Positions 14,293 to 23,448 of a DNA stretch of 32,277 nucleotides are shown piece by piece. Positions within the stretch are counted from its first letter, which is position 1. Every line of letters begins with the position of its first letter. The notes below the pieces were generated by a model, which was not told the origin of the DNA, made no database searches, and was given only the letters and a program-made list of their open reading frames with translations. The stretch is from NCBI GenBank assembly GCA_017557185.1, contig JAFZAP010000026.1:1-32277 (forward strand). Direction: 5' to 3'. The position numbers were made by a program, and so were the translations under genes. This DNA comes from Prevotella sp. Its GTDB lineage: Bacteria; Bacteroidota; Bacteroidia; Bacteroidales; Bacteroidaceae.

Positions 14293-17200
14293 TCACTTGC
14301 CCAATATTATCATGATCAGCGCCCAGACGTCAGCATAGGATACGGAACCATCTTGGTTCAGATCGGCAGCATCCAAGTCATACTCTCCTTCATTGGATGG
14401 GTCGGAGGAACTCTCGTCCAATATAATGTTCACCAATGCCGTGACATCAGCGATGGTGACGGATCCATCCTTGTTGACATCGCCAATGAGGAATGTCGGC
14501 CATTGGTGCGTGCCGTCGGAAAGATGGACGTAGTCTACATAGAGCTTTGGCATATTCGAACTCGTGGTGTTAGCTGCTGTGTAACCCACAGAGAGATAGC
14601 CTGGCGTCTCCTCTTCGAGCGTAAACGTAACGCTCACATCGCTCCATTCGCCTAGGGCAAATGTTGTGTTCGAGGCTAAGTACGATGAACCGGAATAAGC
14701 CACAAATCCGAAGAGATTCTTAGCAACGGAAGAGGAACCACCCGTGTTGTAAACAGGGGCCGTGAGGGTATAGGTGCCTGCAGGAAGCACTACAGGCTGG
14801 CCATATTGCAGGCGTGCATTCCAGGCCGACACCATAGCCAGACCGCCACCGTCTGACTTTCCACGTGAATTGGTAGATGGTACAACATACGGAGTGTCAA
14901 CCAAAAACAATCCCGAGTCCCAATGATGCTGTCCTGCCGAGCGCCATGAATCGTCAACAATAGGAATCCATCCCGTAACTTCTTGTGTGCCACTTGTCTC
15001 GGTATTTTCGTCTTTCACCTGATCGCTATTGGCACGGAGGCTTTTAGCAGTGAACGTACCCTCGTCAAACGTCAGATTCTGTAAGTCGCCGGGCGTACTG
15101 ATGTCACCTTTTGTAATGCGCACATAGTCGACAAACAGGTGAGGTGAATCACCTGATCCTTTGTGTTCGGCAGCAAAGCCCAACGAAATTTTACCGTAAG
15201 TACCTTCGGTAAGAATAAATGTTACGTTCATGGTCATCCAGCGCCCTACGGTAAATGATGTTATGGGATGCAGGTACTCAGTACCATCATCAGCGATGAA
15301 GCCAAATAGGTTTTTCGAGATGTCTTCGCTGCTGCCAACATTATTGACAGCAAAGGAAAACGTATAAGTTCCTGGCTCAAGGAATACATTTTGTGTGTAC
15401 TGGGAAGTTGCCGACCACACCGCACTAATACCAAGGGCACCGCCAGTGGTTCCTCCTTCAGAACTAGTGGAAGGAACTTTGAAATCCGAAGCACCCAGGA
15501 AATAAGACGCCCCCCATGCGAACTGGCCTCCTGCACGCGCATCACCATTGCTGGGTGTTGTCCACCCTGTGACCTCGTTGAGTCCTGAGGTCTCAGTACC
15601 AGATATATCCGATTCATAAGTACGGATGTTGCTGGAAACAAACGTTCCGTCGTTGAATTCCAGATTCTCTAGGCTCTCGAGAGCTGCATATCCAAGAATC
15701 TTGTAACCCTCGCTTTCCTGACTGTTAGAATCGTAGAGCGTAGTAACCACTACTCTCACAAAGTCACCCGTATCGACAAGCCCGCTTGGGATGGTTACAG
15801 AGAGAACCGTCGGTTCGAACTTCGAACGGTCTGTGATGGTGGAAATGGTCTCCCATGTTCCATTTGCGGTTTTCTGAACCTGGAAGGTAGCTGTAGCATC
15901 TCCGTTATCGTTCTTAACCAATAGCACATACTTGCCGTCGGAAAGTTTGGCTGCACCCTTGATAGTAGGTTGACTGGCCGCGGGAGCCCACCAGTTAGGC
16001 ACGGGTTGTATAGATGCTTTGTAGCCAAAGTGAGGTTTTACTCGGGCATAGACCTCTCCGACATAGGCCAGGCCCTTGGAAGCATTGTTCTCCCAGAATA
16101 TTTCACGCATCCAGCCGTTGGTTCCGCCCGTGTCGAATTCGTAGTATGAGTAGCGTTCCACGTAGTCGTTGTATTCCAACATCTCGAGGATATCGAACAC
16201 TTTAGCTCGGGCATCGTTAGCGCTATTGGGATTGCTGCCACTTGTCCATGAAGCTCCATACTCCCACTCTGTAATCCAGATGGGACGACCATAGCTTTTC
16301 AGCGTGTTGAGGTTGCTGGCCCATTCAGAAGTCCAGTAACCGTGTGTGCAGGAGAAGTCGCAACGTTGCTTCATGTTGTCGCAATGTTGAAGATATTGCT
16401 TGATGTAGCTGAGGTCAGTAGCTGAAGGCGAACCGATACGCAAACCTGTGGCATTGAACTTAGGTGTATTCTCGTATGCTTTCCATTCATTAATGGTGCC
16501 ACCACAAGAACACTTACTGCCGGTATGCTGCTCGCTGTGTTCCGGTTCATTGAAAAGCATCAACGCTGTGGAACCGTCTTTATAGAAATTGTCGTCACCA
16601 GGCCAATAGAGGTGCTGCTTAATAGGAATGTACTCCACATCGGCAGAACTGCTACTACCAGCATCCCAGTTCCATGCCCAAGAGGCGCCACAGGCAGTAG
16701 TGGCCGAGAGAACGTCGCCCCTGGTGGAACAATAACCTGCCTTGGAGGTATAATGCCAATTACGCACATAAACAGAAGTGATGCGCTGGTCGAGGGCAGT
16801 AGGTAGAGTAACTGTAAGGTCGGCATGATCGGCCACATAGACTCGGCTGTAATCGCCGCCGTTTTTAGCAGTTGCAACAGTTGCCATGTAGCCACGTTTC
16901 AACGTAAAGGAGCGAGCCTTGTTGCTGTTCTCACCTAAGTTGCTTGTATTTCCTACGCCTACAGAAAAGGTTCCATCATTGGTAGTAGCCACGAACGGAG
17001 CTTCCAAGGGAATCGGGATCACCACAGCACCGCGCATCCATATTTCCACACGGCAGTTCGTTCCGTTGACTGCTGCCTGTCCATCAATAGTGACGTTACC
17101 AAGATATGAGCTAATAACCTTACTGGGACGAACATTCTCAAACACAAGCCACGAGGTTCGTCCGTTCAGATTCACACGACCCGTATTCTCAAACGGAGTA

Positions 17201-17835
17201 GTACTAATGATATGATAATCGAGGCCGTTTACTTCCACAGGTTCAGAAACACAATAGTCGTCCTGCTCGGTGACGCCATATTCGTTGGTAAACGTGGAAG
17301 TTTTTGCTACTTGACGGGATTTTGTGAATCCGTTGCCATTTGCGGGAATGATAGAATACCAGTTCAGAGCTCCGGCACCCTTGTTGTAGTACACGGGTAC
17401 CTCGCTAGCTTCGAAGTAATAAGTATAATTGCTACCGCTGCCAGTATAGAAGTCACTACCCAGTCGGGCTCCTGTGTTCTTCTTGTTGACAATCTTGGTA
17501 TCGAAAAGTTGATCGACAGCCCACAAGTATTGATCACCGCTTCCACTATTAGAAAGCAGCACACTCCAGTTGTTGCTAGTACTAGCTGTCAGGTAGAGCC
17601 CCGTTGACTTATGTTTCAATTTCACATAACCGCTCGTGCCTGAATCTTCTGCCACGAAGATGAAAGCAGCATCATTATTGCTGTCGTAAGACATCAGACG
17701 AGGGGAATTGCTACTGTTGTTCGTGAGCAACTTGCCCCAGAAGTTGTTAACAATATAATACTCTCCAGTATTGACGACAGCCTGTAGGTCGAGTGTCAAC
17801 AACAGGCCAAGCACGATGGTGATAATTCGATTCAT
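14293..17835 (-). CDS. Secreted GH128-like glycoside hydrolase with ricin-like, paired C-terminal and dockerin modules
   Basis: The 1180-residue protein starts with a signal peptide (MNRIITIVLGLLLTLDLQA). Modules in order: a ricin-type beta-trefoil-like region (about 22-150); a beta-rich region (about 200-340); and a catalytic core (about 345-610) resembling the GH128/Asl1-type fold, with ASWAWNWDAG, LMLFNEPEH (Glu430, candidate acid/base) and RPIWITEWEYG (Glu523, candidate nucleophile). Two related repeats follow (about 740-925 and 930-1110, each starting L-NL-F-(D/N)-GTF). A dockerin closes it, with calcium loops DVNKDGSVTIADV and DLNQDGSVSYADV. GH128 enzymes known to me act on beta-1,3-glucans. 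A TTG at 17850 would add five residues; the ATG at 17835 is preferred because it starts the signal peptide cleanly. It lies 28 bp after murF-alr. Confidence 0.82.
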   Translation of the reverse strand: MNRIITIVLGLLLTLDLQAVVNTGEYYIVNNFWGKLLTNNSSNSPRLMSYDSNNDAAFIFVAEDSGTSGYVKLKHKSTGLYLTASTSNNWSVLLSNSGSGDQYLWAVDQLFDTKIVNKKNTGARLGSDFYTGSGSNYTYYFEASEVPVYYNKGAGALNWYSIIPANGNGFTKSRQVAKTSTFTNEYGVTEQDDYCVSEPVEVNGLDYHIISTTPFENTGRVNLNGRTSWLVFENVRPSKVISSYLGNVTIDGQAAVNGTNCRVEIWMRGAVVIPIPLEAPFVATTNDGTFSVGVGNTSNLGENSNKARSFTLKRGYMATVATAKNGGDYSRVYVADHADLTVTLPTALDQRITSVYVRNWHYTSKAGYCSTRGDVLSATTACGASWAWNWDAGSSSSADVEYIPIKQHLYWPGDDNFYKDGSTALMLFNEPEHSEQHTGSKCSCGGTINEWKAYENTPKFNATGLRIGSPSATDLSYIKQYLQHCDNMKQRCDFSCTHGYWTSEWASNLNTLKSYGRPIWITEWEYGASWTSGSNPNSANDARAKVFDILEMLEYNDYVERYSYYEFDTGGTNGWMREIFWENNASKGLAYVGEVYARVKPHFGYKASIQPVPNWWAPAASQPTIKGAAKLSDGKYVLLVKNDNGDATATFQVQKTANGTWETISTITDRSKFEPTVLSVTIPSGLVDTGDFVRVVVTTLYDSNSQESEGYKILGYAALESLENLEFNDGTFVSSNIRTYESDISGTETSGLNEVTGWTTPSNGDARAGGQFAWGASYFLGASDFKVPSTSSEGGTTGGALGISAVWSATSQYTQNVFLEPGTYTFSFAVNNVGSSEDISKNLFGFIADDGTEYLHPITSFTVGRWMTMNVTFILTEGTYGKISLGFAAEHKGSGDSPHLFVDYVRITKGDISTPGDLQNLTFDEGTFTAKSLRANSDQVKDENTETSGTQEVTGWIPIVDDSWRSAGQHHWDSGLFLVDTPYVVPSTNSRGKSDGGGLAMVSAWNARLQYGQPVVLPAGTYTLTAPVYNTGGSSSVAKNLFGFVAYSGSSYLASNTTFALGEWSDVSVTFTLEEETPGYLSVGYTAANTTSSNMPKLYVDYVHLSDGTHQWPTFLIGDVNKDGSVTIADVTALVNIILDESSSDPSNEGEYDLDAADLNQDGSVSYADVWALIMIILGK

Positions 17836-17863
17836 TATGGAGTGTTTCAACAGGTTTAAGTAT

Positions 17864-20401
17864 TTAATCTTGATAGTAGATGCGTTTCACACGATTGCTG
17901 ACAGCAGTTAGCACTTCGTAAGGGATAGTGCCGATGATGTCGCTGAGCGTGGTGACAGGTAGATTGGGACCGAAAATCTCAACGGTGTCGCCTTCGTGGC
18001 AGTCGATGCCTGTAACATCGATCATCGCCACGTCCATGCAGATATTGCCGACATATTCGGCTCGCTGACCACCAACCAGGCAATAGCCGCGACGATTGCC
18101 CAACATACGGTTGAGACCGTCGGCATATCCGATAGGAATAGCTCCTATCAGGCTATCGCGTTCCAAAACGGTACGGCGGCTATAGCCCACGCTGTCGCCT
18201 GCCGGAACATGTCGAAGCTGGAGGATAGTGGTCTTCAGAGCAGAAACGGTGGAAAGCGGTTGGTTATTACGCGGGTTGATTCCATACAGCCCCAGTCCCA
18301 GGCGACACATGTCAAGCTGGCGGTCGGGGAAGTGCTCAATGCCTGCCGAATTGTCGATATGTCGCAGGATCTTATGGCCAAACGCCGCCTGTAACTGCCG
18401 ACTAGCCTTATCGAACAACTGGAACTGACGTGCCGAGAATTCATCGAAGTTATCGCTGTCGGACCCCACGAAATGACTGAATACAGAGCGCGGGATGACT
18501 GCCGTCTGATGTTTCAGACGTGCTATGAGACGAGGGAGGTCGGAAGGTGTTCCTGATAATCCAGAATCATCTACGTTGAACCCCAATCGATGCATGCCCG
18601 TGTCATACTTGATGTGTACAGGCCAGTCCGTGATGCCTTCGCGCTCGGCTGCAGCGATAAGGGCATCGAGCAGGCGGAAGGAATATACTTCGGGCTCAAG
18701 GTCATAGTCGAAGAGCGTCTTGAACGATGACATCTCGGGATTCATCACCATGATGTTTGCGGTGATGCCTGCACGGCGCAGAGCAGCACCTTCATCAGCA
18801 ACTGCTACAGCCAGATAGTCAACGCCGTGATCTTGCAGCGTCTTACCAATCTCAATAGCTCCTGCTCCATAGCCGTCAGCCTTGATCATGCAGACGAGCT
18901 TGGTATCTGCTTTCATGAAAGAACGATAGTAGTTGAGGTTGTCGACTACCGCCTTGAGATTTACTTCCAAAGTTGTCTCGTGTACCTTCTGCACAAGTAG
19001 TTCGGTGATTTGGTCGAAGCCAAAGTGACGGGCACCCTTCAGAAGGATGACCTCATCGGCGAGCCTGTGGAACACATCACTGTAAATGAATTGCTCTACT
19101 TCCTCGAAGAAAAAACTCTTCTGTTCGGAGAACTGCTGCTGTTGATCATAAAGCACAGGGCCGATGCCTATGAATTTCGTGATACCACGTGAGCGGATGA
19201 GCTCAGAAACACGGGCATAAAGCTCATCGGGTGCCAAGCCACTCTGCTGGATGTCGCTCAGAATCAGCGTGAGCGGCTGCTGAACAGCAGATGGATCATG
19301 AGTATTCGACGTGCGGCGCTGCATGAAGTCGAGCGCGATATCGAGCGACTTCAGGTCGGAGTTGTAGCTGTCGTTGATGAGCGTACAGCCATTTCGGCCC
19401 TCCTTCACCTCCAGACGCATAGCTACGGGCTCCAGTCGCTGCATCCGTTGGTCAAGATCGTCGGGGTTCACACCCAGATAAAGGGCGATGACGGCGCAGG
19501 CGATAGAATTCTGTATGGAGGCATCGTCGACGAAAGGAATGCTGAACCATTCTTCCTCGCCCTGCTGATACGAGTAGAGCACTGTGGTCATAGTCGGTTT
19601 CTTTTCAATCGACTTCACGAACATCGCCACGCTACGGTCCTTCTGCGACCAAGCAAGACGTATTCCTTTGAAATCGGAAAGAGAATCGGCCTGACGGCGG
19701 ATGATATCATCGTCAGCATTATAGACTATGACCTTCGCATCGTGGAAGAGCAGCATCTTCTCAGCACATTTCTCCTCGAGCGATGAGAAGTTTTCCTGAT
19801 GTGCAGTTCCCAGATTGGTGATAACGGCTATCGTAGGCTGAATGATGTCTCGCAAAGCACGCATCTCACCCCGTTCGCTGATGCCAGCCTCGAAGATGCC
19901 CAACTGCGTCTGGTCGTTCATCAGCCAGACCGATAGTGGTACACCGATCTGCGAATTATAGCTTCGCGGCGAGCGGGTTACTGAAAGAGACTGTTCAGGC
20001 TCGGGCAACGTGGACAGAATCTGATAGAGCCACTCTTTGGCCATCGTCTTACCGTTAGAGCCTGTGATACCAATAACGGGAATATCGAACTCTTCGCGAT
20101 GGCGCTCAGCCAACCGCTGCAAAGCTCGTCTGGAATCGGTGACAAGCAGGAAATTGCAGCCTACATAGGAGGCGAGATCTTCGGGCAGCCTCTCAACCAC
20201 GTAATTGTGAACCCCGCGGCGATAGAGCTCGCCAATATACTTATGTCCATCGTTGCGAGCGGAGTGCAAAGCGAAGAACAATGTTTCTTCCGGAAAACAC
20301 AACGAACGGCTGTCAGTGAGCAGAAAACTGATGCTGGCATTCTGGTCTCCGTAGCGGTGGGCACCGATGAGAACCGTTATTTGTTCAATGGTATAGGTCA
20401 T
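17864..20401 (-). CDS. murF-alr: Bifunctional MurF ligase / alanine racemase
   Basis: The fusion joins two steps of D-alanine use in peptidoglycan synthesis. Residues about 1-470 form a MurF-type ligase, which adds D-Ala-D-Ala to the UDP-MurNAc-tripeptide, with the ATP loop GITGSNGKT (111-119) and the substrate segment SYNSQIGVPLSV. Residues about 475-845 are an alanine racemase with the PLP lysine K507 in MIKADGYGAG, plus HIDNSAGIEHFP, GLGLYGINP and IPIGYADGLNR. This fusion is typical of Bacteroidota. Length (845) is normal. A -7 box at 20433-20440 sits right at the T-tract of the xyl operon terminator. The GH128-like gene follows closely and may be co-transcribed. Confidence 0.95.
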   Translation of the reverse strand: MTYTIEQITVLIGAHRYGDQNASISFLLTDSRSLCFPEETLFFALHSARNDGHKYIGELYRRGVHNYVVERLPEDLASYVGCNFLLVTDSRRALQRLAERHREEFDIPVIGITGSNGKTMAKEWLYQILSTLPEPEQSLSVTRSPRSYNSQIGVPLSVWLMNDQTQLGIFEAGISERGEMRALRDIIQPTIAVITNLGTAHQENFSSLEEKCAEKMLLFHDAKVIVYNADDDIIRRQADSLSDFKGIRLAWSQKDRSVAMFVKSIEKKPTMTTVLYSYQQGEEEWFSIPFVDDASIQNSIACAVIALYLGVNPDDLDQRMQRLEPVAMRLEVKEGRNGCTLINDSYNSDLKSLDIALDFMQRRTSNTHDPSAVQQPLTLILSDIQQSGLAPDELYARVSELIRSRGITKFIGIGPVLYDQQQQFSEQKSFFFEEVEQFIYSDVFHRLADEVILLKGARHFGFDQITELLVQKVHETTLEVNLKAVVDNLNYYRSFMKADTKLVCMIKADGYGAGAIEIGKTLQDHGVDYLAVAVADEGAALRRAGITANIMVMNPEMSSFKTLFDYDLEPEVYSFRLLDALIAAAEREGITDWPVHIKYDTGMHRLGFNVDDSGLSGTPSDLPRLIARLKHQTAVIPRSVFSHFVGSDSDNFDEFSARQFQLFDKASRQLQAAFGHKILRHIDNSAGIEHFPDRQLDMCRLGLGLYGINPRNNQPLSTVSALKTTILQLRHVPAGDSVGYSRRTVLERDSLIGAIPIGYADGLNRMLGNRRGYCLVGGQRAEYVGNICMDVAMIDVTGIDCHEGDTVEIFGPNLPVTTLSDIIGTIPYEVLTAVSNRVKRIYYQD

Positions 20402-20432
20402 AGATATTTGGAATCACTTTTATTTCCGCAGG

Positions 20433-20440
20433 CAAAGGTA
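20433..20440 (-). promoter_or_regulatory. -7 box of murF-alr
   Basis: TACCTTTG on the minus strand, about 32 bases before the ATG at 20401. A TTTG box at the usual distance is missing because that position is occupied by the terminator hairpin of the upstream operon. Confidence 0.5.
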
Positions 20441-20441
20441 T

Positions 20442-20494
20442 AAAAAAAAAGTGGACTGCCGTCATCATTCTGTGAAAAATGATAACAGCAGCCC
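20442..20494 (-). terminator. Terminator of the xylE-xylB-xylA operon
   Basis: On the minus strand 20494-20478 and 20469-20453 form a 17-bp stem whose only departures from Watson-Crick pairing are three G-U type pairs. The loop is eight bases. Nine Ts follow (20450-20442). This is a strong factor-independent terminator. Confidence 0.85.
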
Positions 20495-20561
20495 AAATTT
20501 TAAACTATTTCAAGCTATCGTTAAGGAATCGTAGCTGAAATAGCCTGTTGATGGAAAAGGA

Positions 20562-21881
20562 TTATTTTGCGTAGAGAGCCACAATAGTCTCGTACTTCTC
20601 CTGCTTACCAGAGGTCTGCTTCGGCTCTTCAACCTTCTTACCATACTCGTAAACCTGCTCGAAGGTCAGCTTGCCATCCTCGAAGTCCTTACCGATTCCA
20701 CTGTCGAAGCTTGCATAGCGAGCCTTCTTCATAGCGGGCAGCTCGGAGTTCTCGAGAATGTCGGCAGCGTTCATCAGAGCGCGTGCCATAGCGTCCATAC
20801 CGCTGATGTGAGCGATGAACAGATCCTCGAGGTCGGTAGAGTTACGACGGATCTTGGCGTCGAAGTTGGTACCGCCATCCTTGAAACCACCATTGCGGAT
20901 GATCTCCATCATTGCCTGAGTCAGTTCGAAGTTGTCGATGGGGAACTGGTCGGTATCCCAGCCGTTCTGAGCATCACCGCGGTTAGCGTCGATAGAGCCC
21001 AGCATACCCGCGTCAACAGCACAAGCCAGCTCGTGCTCGAAGGTGTGGCCGGCAAGTGTAGCGTGGTTCACCTCGATGTTCACCTTGAAGTCCTTATCAA
21101 GGCCGTGAGCCTTCAGGAATCCGATAACGGTCTCAGTGTCAACATCATATTGGTGCTTGGAAGGCTCCATAGGCTTCGGCTCAATGAGGAACGTGCCCTT
21201 GAATCCCTTAGCGCGAGCATAGTCGCGAGCCATCGTCAGCATCATAGCCATATGCTCCTTCTCACGCTTCTGGTCGGTGTTGAGCAGGCTCATGTAGCCC
21301 TCGCGGCCACCCCAGAACACATAGTTAGTACCACCGAGCTTAATGGTAGCATCGATGGAGTTCTTGATCTGCACGATAGCGCGTGCAACAACATCGAAAT
21401 CTGGGTTGGTGCTGGCACCGTTGGCATAACGCTTGTTGCCAAACACGTTAGCGGTACCCCAAAGCAGCTTGATGTTGGGGAACTGCTGCATCTTCTCCTG
21501 TGCATAGTCGGTGATAGCCTTCATGCGAGCCTCATACTCAGCGATGGTGGCAGCCTCCTCAACGAGGTCTACATCGTGGAAGCAGAAGTATCCGATGCCG
21601 AGCTTGTCCATAAACTCAAAGCCTGCATCCATCTTGTCCTTTGCGCGCTGCACGGGATCAGCAGCCTTGTCCCACTCATAGCTGCGGGTCTGACCACCAA
21701 ACTGGTCGGCACTTGCGCCACCGAGTGTGTGCCACCAAGCCATAGCGAACTTCAGCCAGTCCTTCATCTTCTTTCCCATCACGACCTTCTCGGGCTCGTA
21801 ATAGTGGAAAGCCATTACATTCTTACTGTCCTTTCCCTCGAAAGGAATCTTACCGGTAAACGGAAAATACTCTTTTGCCAT
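20562..21881 (-). CDS. xylA: Xylose isomerase
   Basis: XylA converts D-xylose to D-xylulose in the cytoplasm using divalent metals. The 439-residue protein belongs to the longer class II type. It has the active-site segment GYFCFHDVDL (catalytic His and Asp), the signature FLIEPKPMEPSKHQYD and metal-ligand segments VNIEVNHATLAGHTFEHEL and GSIDANRGDAQNGWDTDQFP. Sequence and length closely resemble Bacteroides and Prevotella enzymes, and all motif residues I can check are present. It is the last gene of the xylE-xylB-xylA operon, 38 bp after xylB, and is followed by a strong terminator at 20442-20494. Confidence 0.98.
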   Translation of the reverse strand: MAKEYFPFTGKIPFEGKDSKNVMAFHYYEPEKVVMGKKMKDWLKFAMAWWHTLGGASADQFGGQTRSYEWDKAADPVQRAKDKMDAGFEFMDKLGIGYFCFHDVDLVEEAATIAEYEARMKAITDYAQEKMQQFPNIKLLWGTANVFGNKRYANGASTNPDFDVVARAIVQIKNSIDATIKLGGTNYVFWGGREGYMSLLNTDQKREKEHMAMMLTMARDYARAKGFKGTFLIEPKPMEPSKHQYDVDTETVIGFLKAHGLDKDFKVNIEVNHATLAGHTFEHELACAVDAGMLGSIDANRGDAQNGWDTDQFPIDNFELTQAMMEIIRNGGFKDGGTNFDAKIRRNSTDLEDLFIAHISGMDAMARALMNAADILENSELPAMKKARYASFDSGIGKDFEDGKLTFEQVYEYGKKVEEPKQTSGKQEKYETIVALYAK

Positions 21882-21919
21882 AGTTTTTTGAATTAAAATA
21901 AGATATTAAACATTTTATA

Positions 21920-23413
21920 TTATACTTCCTTTGATAAAGCCTTCTTCCACTGCTCGTAGGCTGCCAGATACTCTTCTCGACGAGCCAGATCGGGATCGAT
22001 GACGGCCAGACGCTTCAGCGAAGCGAAGGCCTCGTCGTGATCCTTGTAGAAACCGCAGCCCATACCGGCACCCTTGGCGGCGCCTACCGAGCCGTCGGTC
22101 TCCAACAGTTCGATGCTGGCACCGCTTGTCGAAGCCAGCGTCTGGCGGAAGATGTCGCTGAGGAACATGTTTGCACGTCCGGCATGAATCTTCTGGATAT
22201 CCATACCCATCTCGCGCATGATCTCCATTCCATAGCAGAACGAGAACACGATGCCTTCCTGAGCGGCACGCATCAGGTGAGCCTTTCCGTGCTTGTTGAA
22301 GTTCACACCGTGAATGGAAGCACCGATCTCGCGATTCTCGAGCACACGCTCGGCTCCATTGCCGAACGGGATGACGCTCACACCCTCGCTACCGATGGGA
22401 ACGGCAGCCATCAGGTCGTTCATCTCTGCATAGCTGATGCCTTCGGGAGCCACCGTGCGACGCATCCAGGCATTCAGGATACCCGTACCGTTGATGCAGA
22501 GCAGCACGCCCAGACGGTTGGCCTCAGCAGTATGATTGACGTGTGCAAACGTGTTGACACGTGACTTCGGGTCGTAGTTCACATCGCCCAGCACACCATA
22601 GACAACACCCGAGGTGCCGGCCGTAGCAGCAATCTCACCTGGATTGAAGACATTGAGCGACAAGGCGTTGTTAGGCTGGTCGCCAGCACGATAGCCGATA
22701 GGAGTGCCTTCCTTCAGTCCCAGTTCCTCAGCGGCAGCGCGGCATACCTGCGACTGCACGCTGAACGTCGGGACAACAGTAGGCAGCACCGATTCGGGGA
22801 ATCCGAAGTAGTCCATGAGGAACTTCGCAGGACGATTCTCCTGGAAATCCCACAGCATTCCTTCAGAGAGTCCGCTAGCGGTAGTATTGCACTCGCCCGA
22901 GAGTTTCAAGGCGATATAGTCGCCCGGCAACATAATCTTATAGATCTTGTCGAACAGCTCTGGCTCGTTATCCTTTACCCAAGCCAGCTTCGAGGCGGTG
23001 AAATTACCCGGTGAATTGAGCAGGTGGCCCAGACAGAGGTCGCTGCCGAGATTGTTGAATGCACGTTCTCCATAAGGAACGGCACGTGAGTCACACCAGA
23101 TGATAGCGTCGCGCAACGGCTTCAATTCTTTGTCGATACACACCAGACCGTGCATCTGATACGAGATACCGATGGCACGAATCTGCTCACCCTTGGCACC
23201 CGTCTCGTCCATGATCTTGCGAAGCGACTGCTTCAGATACTGCCACCAGTTCTCTGGCGACTGCTCGGCCCATCCTGCCCGCACGGCCTTGATGGGAGCC
23301 TCGCTCTCAGGGAAGAATGCCGATGCGGCACATTGTCCACTCTCCATTTCCACCAGCGATGCTTTCACTGATGAGCTTCCTACGTCGAAGCCTAAGAAGA
23401 ATTGCTTTTCCAT
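21920..23413 (-). CDS. xylB: Xylulokinase
   Basis: XylB phosphorylates D-xylulose to xylulose 5-phosphate, feeding the pentose phosphate pathway. The 497-residue FGGY-family kinase starts with the phosphate-binding segment FFLGFDVGSSSVKASLVEME. It includes GISYQMHGLVCIDKELKPLR, a substrate and catalytic region with GYRAGDQPNNALSLNVFNPG (the likely catalytic Asp), and the C-terminal ATP-site segment ETDGSVGAAKGAGMGCGFY. Length is normal. It is the middle gene of the xylose operon, 35 bp after xylE and 38 bp before xylA. Confidence 0.96.
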   Translation of the reverse strand: MEKQFFLGFDVGSSSVKASLVEMESGQCAASAFFPESEAPIKAVRAGWAEQSPENWWQYLKQSLRKIMDETGAKGEQIRAIGISYQMHGLVCIDKELKPLRDAIIWCDSRAVPYGERAFNNLGSDLCLGHLLNSPGNFTASKLAWVKDNEPELFDKIYKIMLPGDYIALKLSGECNTTASGLSEGMLWDFQENRPAKFLMDYFGFPESVLPTVVPTFSVQSQVCRAAAEELGLKEGTPIGYRAGDQPNNALSLNVFNPGEIAATAGTSGVVYGVLGDVNYDPKSRVNTFAHVNHTAEANRLGVLLCINGTGILNAWMRRTVAPEGISYAEMNDLMAAVPIGSEGVSVIPFGNGAERVLENREIGASIHGVNFNKHGKAHLMRAAQEGIVFSFCYGMEIMREMGMDIQKIHAGRANMFLSDIFRQTLASTSGASIELLETDGSVGAAKGAGMGCGFYKDHDEAFASLKRLAVIDPDLARREEYLAAYEQWKKALSKEV

Positions 23414-23448
23414 ATACCTTTTAAATATTTAGATATTCAGATGATTCA

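Noticed and set aside
20808-21896. A 362-codon open frame opposite xylA
   Set aside because: Shadow of a well-recognised xylose isomerase.
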